DNA of 64,000 nt from Pseudomonas costantinii. GTDB taxonomy: Bacteria > Pseudomonadota > Gammaproteobacteria > Pseudomonadales > Pseudomonadaceae. Shown piece by piece: positions 43,875 through 52,286 of this stretch (position 1 is its first letter; each line of letters opens with the position of its first letter). The stretch spans positions 186,001-250,000 of the forward strand of contig NZ_MDDR01000065.1 in assembly GCF_001870435.1 (NCBI RefSeq), in the 5' to 3' direction. The notes beneath the pieces are model-generated. The model was given only the letters and a program-made list of their open reading frames with translations. It ran no database searches and had not been told where the DNA came from. Both the position numbers and the translations under genes were made by a program.

Positions 43875-44130
43875 TGAGTACATATCCGTTGTTTGGGTAG
43901 CGGCGGCTTATGGTTTCGCCCTTACGGCGACTCACTTTGGAAAAGCCGGAATGCCGGCCCAGCCCAAAGTAAGCAAAGGGCTCTTGCCCCACCACTCGGC
44001 ACCTCGCTGTGGCTCGGTGCCGAGTGGTGGGGCGAAGGCCTTTTGGTTACTTTTGGGCCTTTCCAAAAGTGACCCGCTGTAAGAGCGGAACCCATATCAG
44101 CCGTTACCGCAGCAACGGATATGTACTCAG
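43875..44130. repeat. 256-bp palindromic element with nested perfect hairpins
   Basis: Outer arms CTGAGTACATATCCGTTG (43875-43892) and CAACGGATATGTACTCAG (44113-44130) are perfect inverted copies. A central hairpin has 17-bp perfect arms GCCCCACCACTCGGCAC (43986-44002) and its complement (44017-44033). Between them lie partly paired segments (ACTCACTTTGGAAAAG against CTTTCCAAAAGTGAC). It fills the whole interval between two convergent genes and encodes no credible protein. This looks like a mobile or repeat family of fluorescent pseudomonads. Confidence 0.9.
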
Positions 44131-44154
44131 GCTACCCCGAAGGCCGCCACAGGC

Positions 44155-44808
44155 CTACCCCTTCGCCTCACGGATAATCTGACGAATCGCCCCGACAAAG
44201 GCTTCAGCCGGCTGGCCACCGCTGACCGCATATTGACCGTTAAACACGATGGTCGGCACCGAGGTAACACCCCGAGAAACCCACAGTTGTTCCTCTTCAC
44301 GAACCTCAGCCACATACTCGTCGGAGGCCAGAATCTCGGCCGCGCGCTTGATATCCAAGCCGACACTTTCGGCGATGATCGCCAGGGTCGCGTGGTCGGA
44401 CGGGTCCTGCCCATCGGTGAAGTAGGCTTTGAACAGCGCTTCCTTGAGGTTGTACTGCAAGCCTTCAAGCCCGGCCCAATGCAGCAGGCGGTGAGCGTCG
44501 AAGGTGTTGTAGATACGGCTCTGGCCGTCGGTGCGAAAGGCAAACCCCAACTCAGCGCCCATGTCGCGGATACGCGCACGGTTAGCCTGGGATTCTTCAG
44601 CGGTAGAGCCGTATTTTTCGGTGATGTGCTCGACGATGTTTTGCCCTTCAGCAGGCATCTTCGGGTTCAGCTCGAACGGCTGGAAATGAATCTCAGCCTG
44701 CACTTCGCCGCCAAGCTGGTCGAGGGCTTCGGTCAGGCCACGCAGGCCGATGATGCACCAGGGGCAAGACACGTCGCTGACGAAATCGATTTTCAGGGGA
44801 GTACTCAT
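44155..44808 (-). CDS. DsbA family oxidoreductase (FrnE-like)
   Basis: A 217-residue thioredoxin-fold protein started at ATG 44808 (MSTPLKIDFVSDVSCPWC). The active site CPWC is near residue 15; the cis-proline motif TSVPTIVFNGQYAVSGGQ is near the C-terminus, typical of FrnE/2-hydroxychromene-isomerase-like DsbA proteins. No signal peptide, so cytoplasmic. Probable role in thiol-disulfide exchange. Confidence 0.9.
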   Translation of the reverse strand: MSTPLKIDFVSDVSCPWCIIGLRGLTEALDQLGGEVQAEIHFQPFELNPKMPAEGQNIVEHITEKYGSTAEESQANRARIRDMGAELGFAFRTDGQSRIYNTFDAHRLLHWAGLEGLQYNLKEALFKAYFTDGQDPSDHATLAIIAESVGLDIKRAAEILASDEYVAEVREEEQLWVSRGVTSVPTIVFNGQYAVSGGQPAEAFVGAIRQIIREAKG

Positions 44809-44863
44809 GGCAGGCAACCTCGCTGGCATTCTTGCGCCGTAAAAGCTGCACGATACACCAAAC

Positions 44864-45883
44864 TCACAGCACCTTCGAAGGCTCCCCCAGGTCAATCTGC
44901 GCCCAGTGTGCGGCATCTTCGCGATGGGCTTGCAGGTACGGCAACACCGCCGTCAGCAACTGCGCTTTGAACGCCTCCTGGAAACGATGAGCCATGCCAG
45001 GGATCAGTTTCAGCTCGCTGCCCTGGATATGCGCGGCCAAATGCACACCGTGCATCACCGGCAACAACGGATCGGCGGTGCCATGCACCACCAGGGTTGG
45101 CACACGCAATTGATTGAGCAACGGGACACGGCTGGGTTCGGCGAGGATCGCCATGATCTGGCGCTTGACCCCGTCCGGGTTGAAGGCGCGGTCGTAGGAC
45201 AGCGCCGCCTGGTGCAGCAACGCTTGTCGATCATCTTTCACGTAAGGGCTGCCCAACGCCGCCAGCAAGTCGGCCTGTTGCTCCAGTGCCACTTCACGAT
45301 TGGGCGCGCTGCGCCGTGACAGCAATTGCACCAGCGCGGCACTCGGCGCCGGCAAGCCTTCGGCACCGGAGCTGGTCATGATCAGCGTCAGGCTCTCAAC
45401 CCGTTGCGGTGCCATGGCTGCCAGGTGCTGGGCAATCATGCCGCCCATGCTCGCGCCCAGCACATGGAATTGCTGGATCTGCAACGCGTCCATCAAACCC
45501 AGGGCGTCATCGGCCATGTCGGTCAGCGTGTACGGCGCCGCCACCGGCAGGCCGAGCTTGTAGCGCAGCACTTCAAACGTCAGGTTGGCGCTGGCCGGAG
45601 CCTGCCGCCAAGTGGACAGGCCGACATCTCGGTTGTCATAGCGAATCACCCGAAAACCTTGTTGGCACAGGGCGACCACTACCTCATCGGGCCAGTGGAT
45701 CAACTGCCCGCCCAGCCCCATCACCAGCAACAAGGCAGGATCGGACGCACGGCCGATGCTCTGATAGGCGATGCTCACCTTATCCAGGTCGACCGTTTGA
45801 GTCGGGACATTGACATCACATCGAGACGCCGCAAAAGACGGCAGGCCGAACAATAGAGCGGCCAGTAAAAACAACACGCGCAT
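44864..45883 (-). CDS. Secreted alpha/beta hydrolase
   Basis: A 339-residue hydrolase started at ATG 45883 (MRVLFLLAALLFGLPSFAAS), which provides a signal peptide; longer in-frame extensions would hide it. Triad: Ser in GASMGG, Asp in HGTADPLLP, His in GMAHRF. The oxyanion stretch is LVMGLGGQLIHW. It is probably periplasmic. It is transcribed towards the FrnE-like gene and diverges from metR with 180 bp between. Substrate unknown. Confidence 0.85.
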   Translation of the reverse strand: MRVLFLLAALLFGLPSFAASRCDVNVPTQTVDLDKVSIAYQSIGRASDPALLLVMGLGGQLIHWPDEVVVALCQQGFRVIRYDNRDVGLSTWRQAPASANLTFEVLRYKLGLPVAAPYTLTDMADDALGLMDALQIQQFHVLGASMGGMIAQHLAAMAPQRVESLTLIMTSSGAEGLPAPSAALVQLLSRRSAPNREVALEQQADLLAALGSPYVKDDRQALLHQAALSYDRAFNPDGVKRQIMAILAEPSRVPLLNQLRVPTLVVHGTADPLLPVMHGVHLAAHIQGSELKLIPGMAHRFQEAFKAQLLTAVLPYLQAHREDAAHWAQIDLGEPSKVL

Positions 45884-46065
45884 GAAAAACACCGAAACGC
45901 AGAACCCCAGTAGAGCGCGAGTCTGATGAAGTTTGTTCAAGCGCGCTGCCACAGTTGCGTGACAGTTTGATGAAGAGTGCCCAGCGGTCATGGTCGACAC
46001 GAGCTGCAACATGAGACAAACTCACGCCATCCAGTTTTGTCACAAATTATCTTCATGGAGAGCCC

Positions 46066-46983
46066 GTGCTCGAAATCCGTCACCTCAAGACCCTGCACGC
46101 CCTGCGCGAAGCCGACAGCCTGGTGGAAGCTGCCGAACGCCTGCACCTGACGCAGTCGGCGCTGTCCCACCAGTTCAAGGAGCTGGAAGAACGCTTGGGC
46201 ATGCCGCTGTTCGTGCGCAAGACCAAGCCGGTGCGCTTCACCAGCGCCGGCCTGCGTCTGCTGCAATTGGCCGATGCGACCCTGCCGCTGCTGCGCGGCG
46301 CCGAGCGTGATATCGCACGTTTGGCTGGCGGTACTGCCGGACGCTTGCACATGGCGATCGAATGCCACAGTTGCTTTCAGTGGCTGATGCCGACCATCGA
46401 CCAGTTCCGCGATGCGTGGCCGGAAGTCGAACTCGACCTGGCCTCGGGTTTTGCCTTCGCGCCGCTGCCGGCCCTGGCGCGTGGCGACCTGGACCTGGTG
46501 GTGACCTCCGACCCGCTGGAACTGCCGGGCATCACCTATGTGCCGCTGTTCACCTACGAAGCCATGTTGGCCGTGGCGAACCAGCATGCACTGGCGAACA
46601 AGTCGTATATCGTGCCGGAAGACCTGCTCATCGAAACCTTGATCACCTACCCGGTGGAACGCGACCGCCTGGACATCTTCACCCGCTTCCTTGAGCCCGC
46701 CGATGTGGAACCGGCCCAGGTGCGCACCTCGGAACTGACGGTGATGATGATGCAACTGGTGGCCAGCGGCCGTGGCGTGTGTGGGATGCCGCATTGGGCG
46801 CTGCATGAATACAGTTCGCGCGGGTATGTGAAAGCCAAGCGCTTGGGTGAGAAAGGGTTGTTTGCGACGCTGTATGCGGGAATTCGTGCGGACATGCTGG
46901 ACGCGCCGTATATGCGCGACTTCCTGCTGACGGCCAAGGACACGTCGTTTTCCACATTGGATGGGGTCAGTGCGGTGCGCTAG
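46066..46983 (+). CDS. metR: LysR-type regulator MetR
   Basis: A 305-residue LysR regulator. The N-terminal helix-turn-helix is LREADSLVEAAERLHLTQSALSH; the effector domain has the MetR-typical AIECHSCFQWLMPTIDQFR. MetR activates methionine-synthesis genes (metE, metH) with homocysteine as co-inducer. Start is GTG 46066, with ATGGAGAG upstream. metE is not adjacent; the divergent neighbour is a secreted hydrolase. Its end overlaps the convergent GNAT gene by 4 bp. Confidence 0.9.
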   Translation: MLEIRHLKTLHALREADSLVEAAERLHLTQSALSHQFKELEERLGMPLFVRKTKPVRFTSAGLRLLQLADATLPLLRGAERDIARLAGGTAGRLHMAIECHSCFQWLMPTIDQFRDAWPEVELDLASGFAFAPLPALARGDLDLVVTSDPLELPGITYVPLFTYEAMLAVANQHALANKSYIVPEDLLIETLITYPVERDRLDIFTRFLEPADVEPAQVRTSELTVMMMQLVASGRGVCGMPHWALHEYSSRGYVKAKRLGEKGLFATLYAGIRADMLDAPYMRDFLLTAKDTSFSTLDGVSAVR

Positions 46984-47483
46984 GAAGTGAGCTCACGCCA
47001 CATATGGATCTTGTCGAAGTAATCGACACCCACCCGCACCGCCAGCGGCTCCAGGCCGAATTGGATAAAACCGCACCGCTGGTAGAGCGCAAACGCTGCG
47101 TCATTACCAGCGGTGACGGTCAGTTGGATCAGTTTGAGCCGGGGCTGTTTGCGCGCTTCGTCGAGCGCCGCCTCCACCAACTGACGGCCCAAGCCTTTGT
47201 GCTGATAAACCTCGGTCACGTACATGCCGAACAAGGTCACCTTGTGTCGCGCCTTCTCACGGGGCTCGAATGCCAGGCCGACAATACCTGCCAATTCATC
47301 CCCGTCGAAACCACCGAGCAGCCGATCCAACGGGTTGTCCAGGCGCTTTTCCCACCAGCTCAACGGCATCAAAGCACGCTCCGCCACGCTGGAGGTGAAC
47401 GCTTGGGGATAGGCGCCGTATGCCTCAAGCATCAATGCTCGATAAGCCTCGGCGTCGTTAACCCCAAGCGTGCGGATGATCAT
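46980..47483 (-). CDS. GNAT family N-acetyltransferase
   Basis: A 167-residue acetyltransferase with the acetyl-CoA binding motif HKGLGRQLVEAAL (Q/RxxGxG/A form) and the C-terminal region NDAAFALYQRCGF. RimI-like. It overlaps the Nudix gene by 4 bp (ATGA), so the two form an operon. Substrate unknown. Confidence 0.88.
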   Translation of the reverse strand: MIIRTLGVNDAEAYRALMLEAYGAYPQAFTSSVAERALMPLSWWEKRLDNPLDRLLGGFDGDELAGIVGLAFEPREKARHKVTLFGMYVTEVYQHKGLGRQLVEAALDEARKQPRLKLIQLTVTAGNDAAFALYQRCGFIQFGLEPLAVRVGVDYFDKIHMWRELTS

Positions 47484-47902
47484 GCGTTGCAGGTCGTCTC
47501 AGTCAATGATGCGCGATAAAACGGCAGGATCAAGTCGCGTGTCAACGGAGCCAATTGCAGACCACCATCTCCGGCAGGGTCGATCCAGCGCACTTCTTCG
47601 ATTTCAGCCGCGGGTGTTACCGGCACGTCGATATGCACCTGGAACAACTCGGCTTCCACGGTAAAACCTGGCTCGTTGGCAGCAGGGGCCGAGAAGTGGC
47701 CGAGGTAGACGGCGTCGCTTGGCTCGATGTGCAAATTCAGCTCTTCGTGCAGTTCACGGGCGAGCGCCTCGGCAGGCTGCTCACCGGCATCGATCTTGCC
47801 GCCAGGTTGCATGAACGCCTGTGTGCCGCGCTTGCGCACCAGCAGGGTTTGGCCGTCGCTGCCGATCAGAAGGGCGGCGGCGATGCGGATGGTAGAGGTC
47901 AT
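47480..47902 (-). CDS. Nudix hydrolase
   Basis: A 140-residue Nudix protein; the Nudix box starts GGKIDAGEQPAEALARELHE and keeps the metal-binding REXXEE-like core (RELHEEL). Such enzymes cleave nucleoside diphosphates linked to other groups, often as house-cleaning. First gene of a two-gene operon with the GNAT gene. Confidence 0.88.
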   Translation of the reverse strand: MTSTIRIAAALLIGSDGQTLLVRKRGTQAFMQPGGKIDAGEQPAEALARELHEELNLHIEPSDAVYLGHFSAPAANEPGFTVEAELFQVHIDVPVTPAAEIEEVRWIDPAGDGGLQLAPLTRDLILPFYRASLTETTCNA

Positions 47903-47960
47903 GAAAAGGTCACCTTAAACACAAAGGCGCAAGGATCACATGGCATTTAAATCAGAACAA

Positions 47961-48076
47961 CCGTAGCAGCTGTCGAGCACCCGCGAGGCTGCGTTGGGCG
48001 CGACTCGATGCCCGTACCTGGCGCAATAGTGGCAGAGCTGCCGACGTAGCCTCGCTGGCGCTCGACAACGGCTACG
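47961..48076. repeat. Large REPIN-like inverted repeat (copy 2)
   Basis: Same family as 35413-35528: left arm begins CCGTAGCAGCTGTCGAGC, right arm ends with GCTCGACAACGGCTACG. Here the arms are imperfect (differences in ACCCGCGAGG and ACAACGG). The right arm runs 5 bp into the end of the YN-GYP gene. Outer length is 116 bp, identical to copy 1. Confidence 0.85.
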
Positions 48077-49409
48077 ACAACTCAGCGTAATCTTTGATAA
48101 ATACGCTATAGCGCGCGCCTTCCATGGTTTCAAAGGCAATCAACTTATCCACCAGCGGCAGGTTCAACACTTTGCCGGCGTTGAGCAGCAACATACCGCT
48201 ATCTGCATTCAAATTACGCGCCAGCACCATGCCCGCTTCCAACTCGCGGGTGCCCAGCACTTTTACGTTGGGGTCTCCCAGGGTCACGTCATTGAGGTAG
48301 GTGGCACACACCAACACAAAGTCTTCGACCATCTGCGGGTCATAGAACCTCCCGGCGTATTTGCGGATATACAGCAGCGCTTCGTCGCTGTTCATCTGCC
48401 GTTCCAGGATCAGGCCTTTTTGCAGCTCGATAAAGTCGACTGCCAGTTTCAGCAAGCGCGAACCTGCAGGGATCGCTTCACCTTTGAGGTGGTCGGGAAA
48501 ACCGCTGCCATCCCAGCGTTCCTGGTGATGGCGGATCAGGCGCGCGGCGTCCTTCATCGGCTCCAGGGTCATCAGCAACGATTCACTTTGGGTGGCATAG
48601 GCGCGATAGCGTTCCCGGTCGCTGCCGTGCAACAAGTCCGAAGGCGAGGCCATCATGCTGTCGCTCCAGCTCAACTTGCCGATGTTGTAGAGCGCCGCAG
48701 CCATGGTCAGGTCGCGGTTGCTGGCGGAGTCCACACCGTGGGTCACGCTCCAGGTGCGCACCAGTTCGATGATCTGCCGGTTGGTTTGCTTGGCGCGCGG
48801 CAGGCGCAAGTTGGCCAGCAGCGAAAACACCTCAGTGCCGGTGGCGTAGCTGTGCTTGAGTTCTTCATAGGCCAAATCGAGCATATCGGCGGTTTGCTGC
48901 AGCTCGCTGGTGCGCGAAGCCACGTGTTTTTCCAAAGAGGCATTGAGCCGCTTGAGTTCTTCGTTTTGCTGCAAGGTCAGTTGTTCCAGGCGCAGACGTT
49001 CACGCTCGGAATGTTGATGGGCGAGGGATTGGCGCAGCGCCAACAGCAATTCTTCATCGTTCCAGGGTTTGCTGAGGTAGCGGTAGATCTCGCCTTCGTT
49101 GATGGCTTTGACAATCAGCGTCCGGTCGGTTTCGCCAGTCAGCAGGATGCGTACCGTGTGGGGATAGTGTTGATGGATATGCGCCAGCAACGAGGCACCG
49201 TCCATGTCCGGCAGGCGTGCAGCACTCATGACCAGATCAATGGTTTGGTTGGCGAGAATAGCCAGGGCATCAGCGGCGCAGATCGCGCTGTGCAGTTCGA
49301 AAGGTTCCAGCCGCAGCAGTTGCGTCAGGCTGTGCAATACGTCCGAGTGGGCGTCGATCAACAGCACCACAGGGCGGTCGGCATCGGTGAAAGTAACTGA
49401 CTCTCCCAT
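48072..49409 (-). CDS. Degenerate response regulator with YN-GYP domain (PA2572-like)
   Basis: A 445-residue protein: receiver-like domain (about 14-130), coiled linker (about 131-190) and HD-GYP-like domain (about 195-400). Key residues are lost. The phosphoacceptor position is Ala63 (VMSAARLPDMDG), although the switch Thr91 and Lys114 remain. The metal-binding HD pair is Tyr241-Asn242 (AALYNIGKL), and the GYP motif reads GFP (HHQERWDGSGFP). It should therefore neither take up phosphate normally nor hydrolyse cyclic di-GMP, and may act as a binding or scaffold protein. The P. aeruginosa PA2572 protein has the same YN-GYP form. Confidence 0.88.
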   Translation of the reverse strand: MGESVTFTDADRPVVLLIDAHSDVLHSLTQLLRLEPFELHSAICAADALAILANQTIDLVMSAARLPDMDGASLLAHIHQHYPHTVRILLTGETDRTLIVKAINEGEIYRYLSKPWNDEELLLALRQSLAHQHSERERLRLEQLTLQQNEELKRLNASLEKHVASRTSELQQTADMLDLAYEELKHSYATGTEVFSLLANLRLPRAKQTNRQIIELVRTWSVTHGVDSASNRDLTMAAALYNIGKLSWSDSMMASPSDLLHGSDRERYRAYATQSESLLMTLEPMKDAARLIRHHQERWDGSGFPDHLKGEAIPAGSRLLKLAVDFIELQKGLILERQMNSDEALLYIRKYAGRFYDPQMVEDFVLVCATYLNDVTLGDPNVKVLGTRELEAGMVLARNLNADSGMLLLNAGKVLNLPLVDKLIAFETMEGARYSVFIKDYAELS

Positions 49410-49524
49410 GGGACACCTCGGATCGTCGATATGCGTTCCTTAAGGTCGGGGCCACCGCCTCCTGGCGTTTACTGAGTAGTCTAGTCGGTTTTTCAAGAAT
49501 GATGGCTTTACGATATCAACCCAT

Positions 49525-49553
49525 AAAAAAACCGCTCTGGAAACGAGAGCGGT
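49525..49553 (-). terminator. Terminator of rpmE2
   Basis: On the minus strand ACCGCTCTCGTTTCCAGAGCGGT followed by TTTTTTT, 24 bp after the rpmE2 stop. Confidence 0.9.
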
Positions 49554-49576
49554 CTTCGAGGTGAAACACAAATCCC

Positions 49577-49849
49577 TCAGGCGTCGGCTTTTTTCGGGTT
49601 AGAGCCGAACGACGCGAAACGCTTGTTGAACCCGGCAATCCGCCCTTCGACCTGAGTCTTGCGCTGTTGACCGGTGTAGATCGGGTGTGAGGCGCTGGAT
49701 ACATCCAACGGGATATACGGGTAAATGTTGCCGTCGCTGTGTTTATGGGTGCGATCGCTGTCGGCGGTGGAACCAATCAGGAAGAACACGTCGGCGGCGG
49801 TGTCGTGAAACAGCACGGTGCGGTAGTCGGGATGGATACCAGCTTTCAT
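49577..49849 (-). CDS. rpmE2: 50S ribosomal protein L31 type B (zinc-independent)
   Basis: A 90-residue L31B protein started at ATG 49849 (MKAGIHPDYRTVLFHDTAAD). It has no cysteines, so it lacks the zinc ribbon of the ordinary L31 (C- form). In zinc shortage this paralogue replaces the zinc-binding L31 and frees zinc. Signature stretches are HPIYTGQQR and GRIAGFNKRF. The palindrome at 49881-49897 upstream looks like a Zur operator, which fits this role. No rpmJ2 gene is adjacent. Confidence 0.93.
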   Translation of the reverse strand: MKAGIHPDYRTVLFHDTAADVFFLIGSTADSDRTHKHSDGNIYPYIPLDVSSASHPIYTGQQRKTQVEGRIAGFNKRFASFGSNPKKADA

Positions 49850-49880
49850 AGAGCCTCCGGGGCGTTTGGGTGCATTCAAT

Positions 49881-49897
49881 GTGTTATACAGTAACAC
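49881..49897. promoter_or_regulatory. Zur-like operator of rpmE2
   Basis: GTGTTATACAGTAACAC is a palindrome (GTGTTA / TAACAC with a 5-bp spacer) 31 bp upstream of the rpmE2 start. It fits the general GTTAT...ATAAC form of Zur boxes in gamma-proteobacteria. Confidence 0.6.
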
Positions 49898-49949
49898 AAA
49901 TCATGCACTCAAACGAGAACCTATTGCAATAAGAATAGGCCTGGAAAGT

Positions 49950-51275
49950 CTATGCGGCTTCCTGGAAGTCCATTTCCGGTGGCTGTTGCGAAAAGCCACG
50001 CGTCAGAAAACCCAGGTAAACCAGCCCGATTGCCAACCACATCACCCCCAGGTAAATCGCCAGGTGATCGAGACTGACCATCAGCCACAAATCCGCCACC
50101 AGACCGATGGCAGGGAATACCAGAAACAGGATCAACTCACGCACACCGCGCCCTTTCGCACCGATCCAGTAGTGGAAGATCACCGACAAGTTCACCAAAC
50201 TGAAGGCCAGGAACGCGCCGAAGTTGATGAACGAGGTGGAGGTGGTCACATCCAGCTTCAACGCCAGCAACGCCACAACCGCGCACAACAGAATGCTGTT
50301 GACCGGCGTGCCGAAGCGCACATGCAAAGTGCCGAAGAACGATTTAGGCAACACGCCGTCGCGGCCCATCGCGAATAACAAGCGCGAACCACTGGCCTGG
50401 GCCGACAGCCCTGAAGCGAACTGACCGACAATCAGCCCAATCAGGAAGATCGACACAAACAGGTCGCCACCAATATTGCGCGCGATTTCGTACGCCGCCG
50501 AATCCACATTGGCGAACTCGAATGACGGATGAGCGATCTGCACAAAGTAGGACACCGCCACGAAGATCAGCCCGCCGATCAAGGTGATCAACATGATCGC
50601 CCGAGGGATGGTACGACGTGGGTCGCGGGTTTCTTCGGTGAGGGTACTGACCGCGTCAAAACCCAGGAACGAATAGCAGGCGATAGCCGCGCCGCTCATG
50701 ATCAATGGCATTTGCATCTGGCCGTTGAAGAACGGGGTGAGGGTCCACAACGGCTTGCTCGCATCGCCGCCGATGTAGTGGATGCACAACGCCACAAACG
50801 CAATCAGCACCAAAAACTGCACCAGCATCAGCAAGGCATTGATGCCGTTGGCCAGCTTGAGGCCGACGATATTGATGGCGCTGGTGATGCCGATAAACGC
50901 CAGCACCCAGACCCACTGCGGCACCGAGGGAAACGCAGAATTGAGATACGCCGCGCCGATCAGCCAGATCGCCATGGGCAAAAACAGATAGTCGAGCAAC
51001 ACCGCCCAACCGGCGATAAAGCCCAGCTTGGGGCTGATCGCCTTGCGCACATAGCTGTAGGCGGAACCGGCTACCGGGAAAGCCGAGGCCATGCGCCCGT
51101 AACTCATGGCGGTAAAGAACATCGCCACCAGGGCCGCCAGGTACGCGGCGGGCACCATGCCGGCGGTGGATTGCGCCAGGATGCCGAAGGTGCCGAGCAC
51201 AATGATTGGCGTCATATAGGCGATGCCAAACAGCACCACCGACCCTAACGACAGGGTGCGTTGCAAACGAGCCAT
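49950..51275 (-). CDS. APC family amino acid/polyamine permease (PuuP-like)
   Basis: A 441-residue inner-membrane transporter with 12 predicted helices. Early signature GSVVLFGIAYMTPIIVLGTF, the helix 6 region IACYSFLGFDAVSTLTEETR and the conserved RDP motif indicate the APC superfamily, nearest to putrescine importers. It follows a nitrilase-family gene on the same strand with a 97-bp gap, so uptake of an amine or amide that the hydrolase then breaks down is plausible. Confidence 0.85.
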   Translation of the reverse strand: MARLQRTLSLGSVVLFGIAYMTPIIVLGTFGILAQSTAGMVPAAYLAALVAMFFTAMSYGRMASAFPVAGSAYSYVRKAISPKLGFIAGWAVLLDYLFLPMAIWLIGAAYLNSAFPSVPQWVWVLAFIGITSAINIVGLKLANGINALLMLVQFLVLIAFVALCIHYIGGDASKPLWTLTPFFNGQMQMPLIMSGAAIACYSFLGFDAVSTLTEETRDPRRTIPRAIMLITLIGGLIFVAVSYFVQIAHPSFEFANVDSAAYEIARNIGGDLFVSIFLIGLIVGQFASGLSAQASGSRLLFAMGRDGVLPKSFFGTLHVRFGTPVNSILLCAVVALLALKLDVTTSTSFINFGAFLAFSLVNLSVIFHYWIGAKGRGVRELILFLVFPAIGLVADLWLMVSLDHLAIYLGVMWLAIGLVYLGFLTRGFSQQPPEMDFQEAA

Positions 51276-51372
51276 GAGCGATTCTCCGCTGATTTATTAG
51301 ATTTATGGCAGAACTGAAGTCGGTGAAGCGGATGCTTTTATTAGAGTGCAGGCCCTTGCAGGGCCTGTTATT

Positions 51373-52194
51373 TCAGGTCGTTGGAATCAACAACTCGCGA
51401 GTCCCATCGCTGCGCTCAATCACCTCACCCGGCAACTTCAAGCGTTGGTCATCCAGGTAGCGGTAGTCCTTGCGAGCCGCCGCCAGTTGGTCGAGATCCA
51501 GCTCAACCGTAAATTGCCCTTCCTCACGCCCAGCCTCGAACAGCAACGTGCCAATCGGGTCCACCAGGGCGCTGCCACCGGCAAACAACAGCCCGTCATC
51601 GCCCTCTTCCACCCGGTTGACCATCAGCGCAAACGCCTGATTTTCCTGGGCGCGAGCCATGATTGCGGTGCGGTGCGTCGGGCCATACGGGTCCATATTG
51701 CCGTTGGTGACAATCAGCAACTCGGCGCCCAATTGCGCCAAGGCGCGGGCGGTTTCCGGGAATTCGATGTCGTAGCAGATCAGCAGGCCGACGCGCACGC
51801 CGTTCCAAAGGCAAGTGGCGTAGCGATCGCCCGGGGTGAACACGCCGCGATCCGAAGCCCACAGGTGGGTCTTGCGATAACGCAGGGCGATGCCTTCCGG
51901 GGTGATCAGCAAGGTGGTGTTAAAGAATTGGCCGCTATCAGCCTCGGCCATGCCGATCACTACCGCGATATTGCGCGCTCGGGCGGCCTGGATAATCGCC
52001 TGTACGGTCGGGCCATCCACGGGCTCAGCGATGTCGGCAACCGTTTCGGCCGTCGGGAAGCCCATCAGGTGGGTTTCCGGGAATACGATCAGTTGTGTAT
52101 CACCAGCGCAGGCAGCAATTGCCGCCAAGGCGCGCTCAAGGTTGTAAGCTGTGCCGTTATCACGACCTGCCAACTGGGCAAATTCGACCTTCAT
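51373..52194 (-). CDS. Carbon-nitrogen hydrolase (nitrilase superfamily)
   Basis: A 273-residue amidase-type protein. The catalytic triad Glu-Lys-Cys is complete: Glu in VFPETHLMG, Lys in RYRKTHLW and Cys in GLLICYDIEFPE. The family includes N-carbamoylputrescine amidases, omega-amidases and aliphatic amidases. It is probably in one operon with the PuuP-like permease and diverges from the LuxR regulator 92 bp away, which may control it. Substrate not determined. Confidence 0.88.
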   Translation of the reverse strand: MKVEFAQLAGRDNGTAYNLERALAAIAACAGDTQLIVFPETHLMGFPTAETVADIAEPVDGPTVQAIIQAARARNIAVVIGMAEADSGQFFNTTLLITPEGIALRYRKTHLWASDRGVFTPGDRYATCLWNGVRVGLLICYDIEFPETARALAQLGAELLIVTNGNMDPYGPTHRTAIMARAQENQAFALMVNRVEEGDDGLLFAGGSALVDPIGTLLFEAGREEGQFTVELDLDQLAAARKDYRYLDDQRLKLPGEVIERSDGTRELLIPTT

Positions 52195-52286
52195 GGGAAA
52201 TCCTGTTTTTTATCTGTGGCGCAGTATGCGCAGCCACACCCGCCGGGGAAATCACGCCACCGGGGTAACCCTATGGGGGTAGACGA

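Noticed and set aside
43875..44130. Palindromic element as an insertion sequence
   Set aside because: No transposase reading frame within 256 bp; kept only as a repeat.
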